Of a DNA stretch of 6,564 bases, positions 1 to 5,386 are shown piece by piece. Each line of letters begins with the position of its first letter. Within the stretch, counting starts at the first letter, position 1. Both the position numbers and the translations under genes were made by a program. A model generated the notes under the pieces. That model had not been told where the DNA came from, searched no databases, and saw only the letters and a program-made list of their open reading frames with translations. Source of the DNA: Anaerolineae bacterium (GTDB lineage Bacteria > Chloroflexota > Anaerolineae > Anaerolineales > Villigracilaceae); contig PMLN01000300.1 of assembly GCA_003158885.1 (NCBI GenBank), positions 2,368 through 8,931 on the forward strand. Direction: 5' to 3'.

Positions 1-452
1 TCAGCCTCCTCTCCACCCCACTGATAATAGCGTGTGCCGTGAAGTATTTCGGTGATACATCGTGTGATCATGATTGAATTTGGAGAATCTGGTCCGTACC
101 AACTTTGGAATAACGCCTCAGCCAACGGTCTTATTTTCTTTTCTCCAAATACCCATCCACCTGTAGTTTTATAGACAATAATTTGAGTATGCTGTCTGGC
201 ATTTTCGAACATAATTTTCAATGTATCTAAATCACCTCCTAAAACTTGTTTCTGAACATCTATCAAAATTCGGTCACAATTTAAACGTTCCCATAGTTCT
301 AATAGGTGCATTGCTTGAGAAGAATATACTCCTAATTGCTCTCGCAACTTTTGTTCTTTTTGTACAGCCAATTTTTGCTGTATTTTCTTTTCTTCTTCTG
401 CCTTTCTCTCTTTATCATCTTTTACTTTTGATGTCATTTTCAACCAACTCAT
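1..452 (-). CDS. Unidentified protein, 5' part only (runs off left edge)
   Basis: The frame is open for 150 codons from the ATG at 452-450 to the left edge, with two bases of the next codon present and no stop. The start is supported by a strong GGAGGTG ribosome site at 463-457, ending 4 nt before the ATG. Residues about 6-40 are very rich in Lys, Glu and Gln (DDKERKAEEEKK) and probably form a charged helix or short coiled coil. Residues 41-150 look like a folded soluble domain, including LELWERLNCDRILIDVQ, a VYKTTGGWVFGEKK stretch and GTRYYQWGGEE near the edge. I see no signal peptide or membrane segment. Base composition is clearly more AT-rich than the respiratory genes, and codons favour A/T third positions, which suggests recent acquisition. 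I do not recognise the family and assign no function. The opposite-strand 221-481 reading frame is its shadow. Confidence 0.72.
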   Translation of the reverse strand, partial: MSWLKMTSKVKDDKERKAEEEKKIQQKLAVQKEQKLREQLGVYSSQAMHLLELWERLNCDRILIDVQKQVLGGDLDTLKIMFENARQHTQIIVYKTTGGWVFGEKKIRPLAEALFQSWYGPDSPNSIMITRCITEILHGTRYYQWGGEEA

Positions 453-497
453 TTAACACCTCCAATGACATAGGATTTTGAAATAATTAGGGTGCGA

Positions 498-521
498 GCC
501 GCCCAACGGCTTATGGGCGGC
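498..521. repeat. GC-rich perfect hairpin in the leader of the left-edge gene
   Basis: GCCGCCCA (498-505) and TGGGCGGC (514-521) form a perfect 8-bp stem around an 8-nt loop. There is no T-run on either side on either strand, so it is a poor intrinsic terminator. If the proposed promoter at 537-565 is used, this hairpin lies in the 5' untranslated leader, ending about 45 nt before the start codon. It could affect mRNA stability or regulation, but that is inference. Confidence 0.55.
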
Positions 522-536
522 CAAAGATTAATAACG

Positions 537-565
537 ATTATATGAACATTCACCCGTAAAAACAA
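537..565 (-). promoter_or_regulatory. Candidate sigma70-type promoter for the left-edge gene
   Basis: Read on the minus strand, TTGTTT (565-560) is separated by 17 bp from a perfect TATAAT (542-537). The -10 matches consensus fully; the -35 matches only at TTG. Predicted transcription start is near 530, giving a leader of roughly 75-80 nt that includes the hairpin at 498-521. It lies just outside the mobile element. Confidence 0.42.
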
Positions 566-573
566 GTGGGTAC

Positions 574-583
574 ATCCCTCACG
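574..583. repeat. Left copy of 10-bp target-site duplication
   Basis: ATCCCTCACG directly abuts the left terminal repeat of the element at 584. An identical copy abuts the right end at 737-746. Confidence 0.6.
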
Positions 584-736
584 CATGGCTTTTGCAAAGT
601 CATGAAATCTCACTGGTGATCTTCAAGAAACAATCCCAATTACAGCATTTTGCGGGTTTAAGAGGAGATTGCTTCGGGAAAAGCACCCTCGCAACGACAT
701 CCTTTGAATTTGTCTATGGACTTTGCAAAAACCATA
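584..736. mobile_element. MITE-like 153-bp element with terminal inverted repeats
   Basis: The left end CATGGCTTTTGCAAAGTC (584-601) and the reverse complement of the right end (719-736, TATGGTTTTTGCAAAGTC) agree at 16 of 18 positions. The element is immediately bounded by a perfect 10-bp direct repeat, ATCCCTCACG, at 574-583 and 737-746, the signature of a target-site duplication. The interior has no transposase or plausible gene, so it would be non-autonomous. Ends beginning CAT with about 10-bp duplications are known in parts of the IS4 family (IS231/ISH8-like groups); assignment to that family is inference. Alternative: a degenerate fragment of a longer insertion sequence. The interior segment 665-699 (GAGATTGCTTCG then CTCGCAACGACA) resembles another palindromic repeat type often seen between genes of environmental bacteria. 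Confidence 0.6.
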
Positions 737-746
737 ATCCCTCACG
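737..746. repeat. Right copy of 10-bp target-site duplication
   Basis: ATCCCTCACG directly abuts the right terminal repeat of the element at 736 and matches 574-583 at all ten positions. It also forms part of the hairpin at 737-762. Confidence 0.6.
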
Positions 747-762
747 TAGCTTGAAGAGGGAT
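737..762 (-). terminator. Possible terminator of the Nudix gene
   Basis: ATCCCTC (737-743) pairs perfectly with GAGGGAT (756-762) around a 12-nt loop, starting 19 bp past the Nudix stop codon on the minus strand. Downstream on that strand comes TATGGTTTTTGC, so only a five-T run a few bases from the stem. The stem is short and the T-run is contributed by the inserted element, so this is a weak call. Confidence 0.33.
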
Positions 763-781
763 CAAAGGATATTTCTTTAAT

Positions 782-1318
782 TCACAACTTACGCAGGGCG
801 AAGGCGAGGGAGGCAGCCCAGGCTAGCACTTTGAATTCTCCGGACGCCAAGGCTGACTCAATCTGCGCACGCGTCAGCAGAATCAATTCCTGTTCTTCGA
901 GATCATCCGCGTTGCGCTGGGTAATAAAGTGTGCGCGGCGTGCGAGGTAGAGGTGTCCCATGGCGATCCCGCGGTTCGGATCGACACGGTAGGAACCCAG
1001 GTGCACCCAGTCCGCAGATTCACAGCCCGTTTCTTCCAATAGCTCGCGTTTGGCCGCAGCAAGGGGCGCTTCACCTTCTTCCACAAAGCCTCCCACAATT
1101 GCAAGGGTAGTGCCATCCAAGCCATACTTAACCTGGCGAAAACAGATGAAGCTTCCATCCTCGGTGACAGCCACCACATTGACATAATCCGGCGTAATGA
1201 TCCAGGGCCAGTCCGAAATGGTGCGCCCATCCGGCAATTCCACCGTATGATATTCCACCACGAGCCAGGGGCGCTGTTCAAGGACGATCCGGCGTGCCTT
1301 CGTCTTCCATGATTCCAT
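782..1318 (-). CDS. Nudix hydrolase, ADP-ribose pyrophosphatase-like
   Basis: Predicted 178-aa soluble hydrolase that would cleave a nucleoside diphosphate linked to another group, using divalent metal. The complete Nudix box lies at residues 77-99 (G-x5-E-x7-REL-x-EE-x-GC); Glu95 and Glu96 are the expected metal ligands. An N-terminal beta-rich segment precedes it (residues 18-64, with VVAVTEDGSFICFRQVKYG). A Pro at 114 (DPNRG), about 15 residues past the box, is the kind of marker used for the ADP-ribose pyrophosphatase subgroup. The substrate is therefore probably ADP-ribose or another ADP-sugar, but that is inference. Start: the ATG at 1318-1316 has GGAGG five bases upstream. An in-frame start at 1369 would add 17 residues encoded by an intergenic repeat and is rejected. 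It is separated from sdhB by a terminator, so it is probably its own transcription unit. Confidence 0.85.
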   Translation of the reverse strand: MESWKTKARRIVLEQRPWLVVEYHTVELPDGRTISDWPWIITPDYVNVVAVTEDGSFICFRQVKYGLDGTTLAIVGGFVEEGEAPLAAAKRELLEETGCESADWVHLGSYRVDPNRGIAMGHLYLARRAHFITQRNADDLEEQELILLTRAQIESALASGEFKVLAWAASLAFALRKL

Positions 1319-1345
1319 ACCTGCCTCCAAACAAAATAATTTTTT

Positions 1346-1416
1346 CACCACAGAGATCACAGAGAACACAGAGAAAATAAAGGAAAAAACTCTGTGGTCC
1401 CAGCGTACTCTGTGAT
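1346..1416. repeat. CACAGAG palindromic repeat in the Nudix leader
   Basis: Three tandem CACAGAG units (1349-1355, 1358-1364, 1367-1373) face inverted CTCTGTG units. CCACAGAG (1348-1355) complements CTCTGTGG (1390-1397), and ATCACAGAG (1356-1364) complements CTCTGTGAT (1408-1416). Such CACAGAG arrays recur between genes in many environmental bacterial genomes (from memory; not searched here). It supplies the false upstream start of the Nudix gene. Confidence 0.65.
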
Positions 1417-1451
1417 GAATGCTTCAGAAGTTCACAATATGAGCCGCTTTC

Positions 1452-1486
1452 CAAAACAACAGACCGCGTATCGCACGCGGCCTGTT
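1452..1486 (-). terminator. Intrinsic terminator of the sdh operon
   Basis: On the minus strand a 12-bp stem (1486-1475 with 1469-1458; 11 Watson-Crick pairs and one G-T wobble) closes a 5-nt loop and is followed at once by GTTTTGG. It begins 33 bp past the sdhB stop codon. The stem is strong and GC-rich; the T-run is short (four). It separates sdhB from the Nudix gene on the same strand. No T-run is present for the plus direction. Confidence 0.7.
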
Positions 1487-1519
1487 TGATTGCAAAATAC
1501 CGATAACTGGGTACTGAAC

Positions 1520-2227
1520 TTAATCCACTTTACCCGTCAAGGTAGCCAACTTCAATTCTCCAATGGCTTTGGTAATTTGAATATCGCGCGGGCAGGCCAT
1601 GGTGCAGTTATAGGCCGTGTGACAACGCGCCAAGCCGGAGGTCTCGCCGACGATCTTCAAGCGCTCCGAGGCAGCTTCATCGCGGCTATCGAAGATGAAA
1701 CGATGCGCGGTGACTAGCGCGGCAGGCCCCAGATAATCATCGCTGCCCCAGAAGGAGGGACAGGAGGTGGTACAGGCCGCGCACAAAATGCACTTCGTGG
1801 TTTCGTCGAAACGGGCGCGCTGTTCGGGACTCTGCAAACGTTCCTTGCCATCCGCGGGCAGGGGGGACTCATTGATGAAATAGGGCAGGACTTTTTTATA
1901 GTTGTCGAAGAACGGTTCCATATCCACGATCAAGTCCTTGACGATCTTCAAACCCAGCAAAGGCTCGACCGTGATCCTGTCGCCGACATCGCGCACCAGC
2001 GTCTTGCAGGCCAGCATGTTGCGGCCATTGATGCGTATGGCATCCGAGCCGCACACGCCGTGCGCACACGAACGCCGGAACGAAAGCGTGCCATCGTGAT
2101 GGCCCTTGACCAGTTCCAGCAGGTCAAGGATGCGCTCGGTCTCTTCGACATCGAGAGCGTAGGTCTCGTAATGTCCCTTCTTGTCAACTTCGGGATTGTA
2201 GCGGAAGACTTTGAGTGTTACCTGCAT
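1520..2227 (-). CDS. sdhB: Succinate dehydrogenase iron-sulfur subunit
   Basis: Predicted 235-aa electron-transfer subunit of complex II, passing electrons from the SdhA flavin to membrane quinone through three clusters. The [2Fe-2S] site is C54, C59, D62 and C74 (SCAHGVCGSD then LACKT). C146, C149, C152 and C212 would bind [4Fe-4S], and C156, C202 and C208 [3Fe-4S]; spacing closely follows E. coli SdhB. The CPSFW motif is followed by Gly161, where E. coli has quinone-site Trp164. The segment HRFIFDSRDEAASERL and the CPRDIQITKAI end recall actinobacterial Sdh2 proteins more than proteobacterial ones. Start: ATG at 2227-2225 with AGAGGAA three bases upstream. A start at 2266 would add 13 residues encoded in an intergenic palindromic repeat and is rejected. 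It is the last gene of the operon; a 120-bp gap separates it from sdhA. Confidence 0.96.
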   Translation of the reverse strand: MQVTLKVFRYNPEVDKKGHYETYALDVEETERILDLLELVKGHHDGTLSFRRSCAHGVCGSDAIRINGRNMLACKTLVRDVGDRITVEPLLGLKIVKDLIVDMEPFFDNYKKVLPYFINESPLPADGKERLQSPEQRARFDETTKCILCAACTTSCPSFWGSDDYLGPAALVTAHRFIFDSRDEAASERLKIVGETSGLARCHTAYNCTMACPRDIQITKAIGELKLATLTGKVD

Positions 2228-2242
2228 AGGTTCCTCTGATGC

Positions 2243-2344
2243 TGGTTTCGACACCTGCACTTGCACGCAGGCGCAAGTGTACGCTCACTTCGTTCGCTGC
2301 TCAACCAGCGGTGGTCGAGTAAGCTGAAGGCTGTATCGAGACCA
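2243..2344. repeat. Palindromic repeat between sdhA and sdhB
   Basis: The outer arms TGGTTTCGACAC (2243-2254) and GTATCGAGACCA (2333-2344) are inverted repeats matching at 10 of 12 positions. Within it, CACTTGC (2258-2264) and GCAAGTG (2273-2279) form a perfect 7-bp hairpin, and the segment around GGTGGTCGAGTAAGCTGAAGG resembles a dispersed intergenic repeat seen in many bacteria (from memory). It fills almost the whole 120-bp gap and creates the false upstream sdhB start. Confidence 0.65.
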
Positions 2345-2347
2345 CAG

Positions 2348-4141
2348 TTAATAAACTCTTTCCTTCGGCTGATACTTCGTGATGACGACCGGCTTGTAGC
2401 CAATCTGGAGCCTGCCGTTCACCTGGCGGGCCAGCGTATGCTTGAGCCAGTTGACATCATCGCGGTTCTGGAAATCTTCGCGTGAATGCCCGCCGCGCGA
2501 TTCCGTGCGGTTCAGCGCGCATTCGGCAATCACACCCGCGATCTCAAGCATGTTGCCCAATTCCCAGGCATTGAGCAGTTCGGTGTTGAAGATCCTGCCC
2601 GTGTCCGTCACACGAACATGCTTGAAGCGTTCCTTCCATTCCGCAATTTTTTCAATCGCAGACTTCATGCCCTTTTCATTGCGATAAATGCCGACATCCT
2701 CGAACATGATCTTCTTCATGTCGCGGCTGATATCGAAGGCATTCTCTTTTCCAGACCCGCTGCGGAATCCGTCAAACTGGGCACGCGCCTCGGCAGTGGG
2801 GTCATCCGGTAAATTCTGAAAATCGGCCTGGCGGGCATATTCGGCGGCGCGCAAGCCGGCATGTTTGCCGAAGACGATGAGATCGAGCAATGAATTCGTG
2901 CCGAGCCGATTGGCGCCATGCACGGAAACGCAGGCACATTCACCCGCCGCATACAGTCCGGGATAGACCGTGTTCTTATCATCAATCACCACTTCACCAT
3001 ATTTATTGGTCGGGATGCCGCCCATCGTGTAGTGTGCGGTCGGCTGGATCGGCATCATCTGGGTCATGGGGTCAATGCCGAGATAGACGCGGTTGAAATC
3101 CACGATATCGGGGAGTTTCTTGAGCAGTTCATCCGCAGTGACCGTGATGGGCGAGCCATCGAGATTCGTGCGCCCATCGGCAACCGCATATTTCATCACC
3201 GATTCAGGACGGGCATCGAGATAGACATAATTCTGGCCGTTGACACCCCGGCCCTCGCGGATCTCGGTATAGATGGCGCGGCTGACCACATCGCGTGAAG
3301 CGAGGTCTTTTACCCTGGGTGCATACTTCGGCATGAAGCGCTCGCCCTTGCCGTTGATCAATACGCCGCCTTCGCCGCGCACGCCTTCGGTGATCAAAAT
3401 GCCCAACTTATAAATGCCGGTCGGATGAAACTGGAAGAATTCCATGTCTTCGAGCGGCAGGCCGCGGCGTAAAAGGATGGCGGCGCCATCACCGGTATAC
3501 GCGTAGGCGTTGGATGTCACTTCAAAGATGCGCCCATGCCCGCCGGTGGCAAAGATGACCGCCTTGGCTTGGAAGGTGTGCAGTTCGCCGGTTGCCAGTT
3601 CAACAGCAACAACGCCTGCAGTTTTTCCGTTGACGATAAGAAAGTCAAGGACTTGATATTCATCGAAGAAATTGACTTTGTTCTTCAAGCATTGCTGGTA
3701 AAGCGTTTGAAGAATCATGTGACCCGTGCGGTCGGCGGCATGACAGGCACGCTGGACCGGTTTGCCGGTCACGTTATTGGTGTGGCCGCCGAAGTTGCGC
3801 TGCAGGATGCGCCCTTCGGGGGTGCGGTCAAACGGCAGGCCCATGTGTTCAAGTTCCAGCACCGCATCAATGGCTTCGTTGCACATAAACTCGATGGCAT
3901 CCTGATCGCCGAGGTAATCCGAACCTTTGACCGAGTCGTAGGTGTGCCATTCGGGATGGTCCTCTTCGGTGTTGCCGAAAGCCGCGCTGATGCCGCCCTG
4001 GGCGGCCCCAGTATGCGAACGCGTGGGATATAACTTGCTGATAACCGCCGTTTTGGCGCCGCGCGAAGCATAGAGGCCTGCCATGAGTCCCGCCCCGCCT
4101 GCACCGACCACCACTACATCAAATTGATGAACATTTGTCAT
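2348..4141 (-). CDS. sdhA: Succinate dehydrogenase flavoprotein subunit
   Basis: Predicted 597-aa catalytic subunit oxidising succinate to fumarate on the cytoplasmic face of complex II, in the TCA cycle. Domains in order: Rossmann FAD-binding motif GAGGAG at 13-18; RSHTGAAQGG at 41-50, with His43 at the position of the covalent FAD attachment; the capping domain with HPTG (His239); SRD (Arg283), equivalent to the catalytic Arg286 of E. coli; HYTMGG (His370); HGANRLGTNSLLDL (Arg412), substrate-binding; and a C-terminal helical domain with RGGHSRED at 549-556. Length matches the family (about 580-600). Start: ATG at 4141-4139 with AGGAG six bases upstream. It lies 86 bp after sdhD and 120 bp before sdhB, with palindromic repeats in both gaps. 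All catalytic residues I can place are present. A fumarate reductase role cannot be excluded by sequence alone, but the sdhCDAB order and the neighbouring Rieske/cytochrome b genes favour succinate oxidation. Confidence 0.97.
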   Translation of the reverse strand: MTNVHQFDVVVVGAGGAGLMAGLYASRGAKTAVISKLYPTRSHTGAAQGGISAAFGNTEEDHPEWHTYDSVKGSDYLGDQDAIEFMCNEAIDAVLELEHMGLPFDRTPEGRILQRNFGGHTNNVTGKPVQRACHAADRTGHMILQTLYQQCLKNKVNFFDEYQVLDFLIVNGKTAGVVAVELATGELHTFQAKAVIFATGGHGRIFEVTSNAYAYTGDGAAILLRRGLPLEDMEFFQFHPTGIYKLGILITEGVRGEGGVLINGKGERFMPKYAPRVKDLASRDVVSRAIYTEIREGRGVNGQNYVYLDARPESVMKYAVADGRTNLDGSPITVTADELLKKLPDIVDFNRVYLGIDPMTQMMPIQPTAHYTMGGIPTNKYGEVVIDDKNTVYPGLYAAGECACVSVHGANRLGTNSLLDLIVFGKHAGLRAAEYARQADFQNLPDDPTAEARAQFDGFRSGSGKENAFDISRDMKKIMFEDVGIYRNEKGMKSAIEKIAEWKERFKHVRVTDTGRIFNTELLNAWELGNMLEIAGVIAECALNRTESRGGHSREDFQNRDDVNWLKHTLARQVNGRLQIGYKPVVITKYQPKERVY

Positions 4142-4165
4142 GTATTGCTCCTAATAAGAGAACCA

Positions 4166-4210
4166 TAGCAGCGACTAACCCCAAAGGGGTGCTTCGCGAA
4201 GTCGCTACTA
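4166..4210. repeat. Palindromic repeat between sdhD and sdhA
   Basis: Outer arms TAGCAGCGAC (4166-4175) and GTCGCTACTA (4201-4210) pair at 9 of 10 positions. Inside are a 5-bp hairpin ACCCC-AAA-GGGGT (4178-4190) and a perfect 8-bp palindrome TTCGCGAA (4193-4200). It lies in the 86-bp gap inside the operon. As RNA it could form a multi-branched structure near the 3' end of the sdhCD message; no T-run follows, so it is not a clear terminator. Confidence 0.6.
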
Positions 4211-4227
4211 CGGCTTTACAGGCATAT

Positions 4228-4665
4228 CTATGAAGTCCAGATCACATAAAGGCCAATGAGCATCATCAAAATCATAAAAACGATGCTGCTGTAACGAACG
4301 ATCTGTCTTCCCAGCGGTTTCACGATGTAGTCATCGCAGATCACAACCAAGCCGTGCACGCCATGCGCGGCGGCAACCAGGAGCATGAGGCTGGCGAGTA
4401 TCTTCCAGAAGGGCGATGACCATGAGGCAAGATCGGGCACATTCGTATTCTGCACGTGGGTCACATTGGGCATGAAGCCCCAGCGCAATATATCCGCCAT
4501 ATTCATCTGGGTGCGCGCGCCCATAATCAAGGCGCCGATGATCGCAACCAGCACCAGGGCATACATCGCCAAGGCGGAAAGACGCGTGAAGAGCCACATC
4601 AGCATCTCAAAATTGAGGCCGCGTTTGGTGAGGGGCACGGTTCTTGATTTTGTCGGAGTTGCCAT
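4228..4665 (-). CDS. sdhD: Succinate dehydrogenase membrane anchor subunit D
   Basis: Predicted 145-aa integral membrane protein that, with SdhC, anchors complex II, holds haem b and forms the quinone site. Three hydrophobic segments are visible: about 22-50, 86-110 and 124-143. The second ends in AAHGVHGLVVICDDY. His101 is twelve residues before Tyr113, the same spacing as His71 (haem ligand) and Tyr83 (quinone site) of E. coli SdhD, with Asp112 matching Asp82. The N-terminal FTRLSALAM resembles the usual first-helix pattern. Start: ATG at 4665-4663 with GGGAGG upstream. The ribosome site lies in the last codons of sdhC, whose stop is one base away, so translation of the two is probably coupled. 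The loop between helices 1 and 2 (about 51-85) is long and polar. Family sequences are poorly conserved, so the call rests on this motif plus position. Confidence 0.88.
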   Translation of the reverse strand: MATPTKSRTVPLTKRGLNFEMLMWLFTRLSALAMYALVLVAIIGALIMGARTQMNMADILRWGFMPNVTHVQNTNVPDLASWSSPFWKILASLMLLVAAAHGVHGLVVICDDYIVKPLGRQIVRYSSIVFMILMMLIGLYVIWTS

Positions 4666-4666
4666 G

Positions 4667-5041
4667 TTAACCTCCCAATCCTGTGCGGAGGATCACGAAG
4701 GCGGCCAGGCCGTAAACGGGCAGAAACACCGCCCATTCCACCCAGATGGCTTCGCGCTGATGCTCAATCAAGGTCGGGAACAGATCAAGGAGGGTAATAC
4801 GCAAGCCGTTGATGACATGGAACAGCACAAAAAAGAAGAGAAATATTTGGAAAACCCAGTTTTCGTAAATCGAATTGGTGAAGATCCCCACCTTTGTTCC
4901 CATGAACGTTGACAGGATGTGTATGGTCACAAAGATGGCCATGCCCAGCCCGCCGATGCGATGCAAAACATACGTCAGCATCGGGCCCTGTCCCTTATAT
5001 CGCAAGGCCTTTGCCAAGCTGACGTTTCTTTTCAGGCCCAT
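4667..5041 (-). CDS. sdhC: Succinate dehydrogenase cytochrome b556 subunit
   Basis: Predicted 124-aa membrane subunit of complex II. Three hydrophobic segments are visible: about 29-50, 62-84 and 103-119. The first is entered through YVLHRIGG (His27-Arg28), the family's conserved HR motif near the quinone site. The second ends FHVINGLRITLLD; His75 aligns with haem ligand His84 of E. coli SdhC and precedes the conserved GLR and Asp86. With SdhD His101 this gives both axial ligands of one haem b; further His residues (27, 41 and SdhD 104) mean a second haem cannot be ruled out. Start: ATG at 5041-5039 has a near-perfect AAGGAGG site five bases upstream. The frame stays open upstream to a TTG at 5203, but that 54-codon extension lacks a ribosome site and would make the protein unusually long. 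It is the first gene of the operon. Confidence 0.92.
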   Translation of the reverse strand: MGLKRNVSLAKALRYKGQGPMLTYVLHRIGGLGMAIFVTIHILSTFMGTKVGIFTNSIYENWVFQIFLFFFVLFHVINGLRITLLDLFPTLIEHQREAIWVEWAVFLPVYGLAAFVILRTGLGG

Positions 5042-5280
5042 CTGTGCCTCCTTGAAGAATAATACATGAGACCCTATTTTACCTCGTGTTTGGATGTCCT
5101 TGCCAAGAGGGCCGATGATGGAGAACCAGGCGTCAAACCCCAGCCAAGCGGGAGGATCTCCCTGCTGGAAAGAACGAAAGTGCCTCCAAGATAACCCTCG
5201 CAAAAATTGAAGCGATTATCCTATGACGGTTCAAGCCTAGAAAGTGACAAACATCCTCGTTATTTCAGTCCACACTTCCT

Positions 5281-5308
5281 CTGAAAAAGAACAGCCAGCC
5301 CTTATAAT
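5281..5308 (+). promoter_or_regulatory. Candidate upstream promoter for the Rieske gene
   Basis: CTGAAA (5281-5286; four of six matches to TTGACA) is separated by 16 bp from a perfect TATAAT (5303-5308). A transcript would start near 5315, leaving a leader of about 100 nt that contains the 18-bp palindrome. Confidence 0.38.
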
Positions 5309-5336
5309 CCAGTTACGTTTTTAGAGGAACTCGCCG

Positions 5337-5342
5337 TATAAT
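5337..5342 (+). promoter_or_regulatory. Candidate -10 box nearer the Rieske gene
   Basis: This is a perfect TATAAT, but the bases 16-18 bp upstream (around TTACGT, 5313-5318) match a -35 poorly. It would need an activator or an extended contact. The predicted start near 5350 lies just before the palindrome at 5369-5386. Confidence 0.35.
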
Positions 5343-5368
5343 TACCAACCAATTGTCAGACTACGGTG

Positions 5369-5386
5369 CGCAGATCATGATCTGCG
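5369..5386. promoter_or_regulatory. Perfect 18-bp palindrome, possible operator or leader hairpin
   Basis: CGCAGATCATGATCTGCG equals its own reverse complement at every position. It lies 30 bp before the Rieske start codon and downstream of both TATAAT boxes. A dimeric regulator could bind it as a roadblock repressor; alternatively it is a leader hairpin or a mobile palindromic repeat. No regulator gene is nearby to name. Confidence 0.5.

Larger units (their letters stand above)
453..781. other. Gene-free region between Nudix gene and left-edge gene
   Basis: This 329-bp stretch has no convincing gene. It holds, from left to right, the ribosome site and leader of the left-edge minus-strand gene, a GC-rich hairpin (498-521), a probable minus-strand promoter (537-565), and a MITE-like element with flanking direct repeats (574-746). 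A 7-bp stem hairpin follows just downstream of the Nudix stop codon. The 62-codon plus-strand frame at 592-780 starts inside one terminal repeat of the element and has no ribosome site, so it is not called. Confidence 0.7.

Noticed and set aside
221..481. 86-codon hydrophobic plus-strand gene
   Set aside because: It lies opposite the left-edge gene, which has a strong ribosome site; the hydrophobic translation is the antisense of a Lys/Glu-rich segment.
498..521. Integron attC recombination site
   Set aside because: GCCCAAC (501-507) fits the RYYYAAC core, but no GTTRRRY partner core exists within the following 140 bp, and the hairpin is explained as a simple stem.
592..780. 62-codon plus-strand gene
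   Set aside because: It begins inside a terminal inverted repeat, has no ribosome site, crosses the end of the mobile element and ends against the Nudix gene.
1319..1369. Longer Nudix N-terminus
   Set aside because: The 17 extra codons include the CACAGAG repeat and the GGAGG ribosome site that serves the ATG at 1318.
2228..2266. Longer SdhB N-terminus
   Set aside because: The 13 extra codons lie in a palindromic repeat and upstream of a good ribosome site for the ATG at 2227.
3536..4033. 165-codon plus-strand gene opposite sdhA
   Set aside because: Antisense shadow of a conserved SdhA coding region; no recognisable domain.
4166..4210. Intrinsic terminator after sdhD
   Set aside because: The stem is present, but no T-run follows on the minus strand, and sdhA needs to be co-transcribed with sdhCD.
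4385..4912. 175-codon plus-strand gene opposite sdhC/sdhD
   Set aside because: It spans the junction of two real membrane-protein genes on the other strand and has no family features.
5042..5203. 54-residue N-terminal extension of SdhC from a TTG
   Set aside because: There is no ribosome site at the TTG, the length would be atypical, and a near-ideal ribosome site precedes the ATG at 5041.
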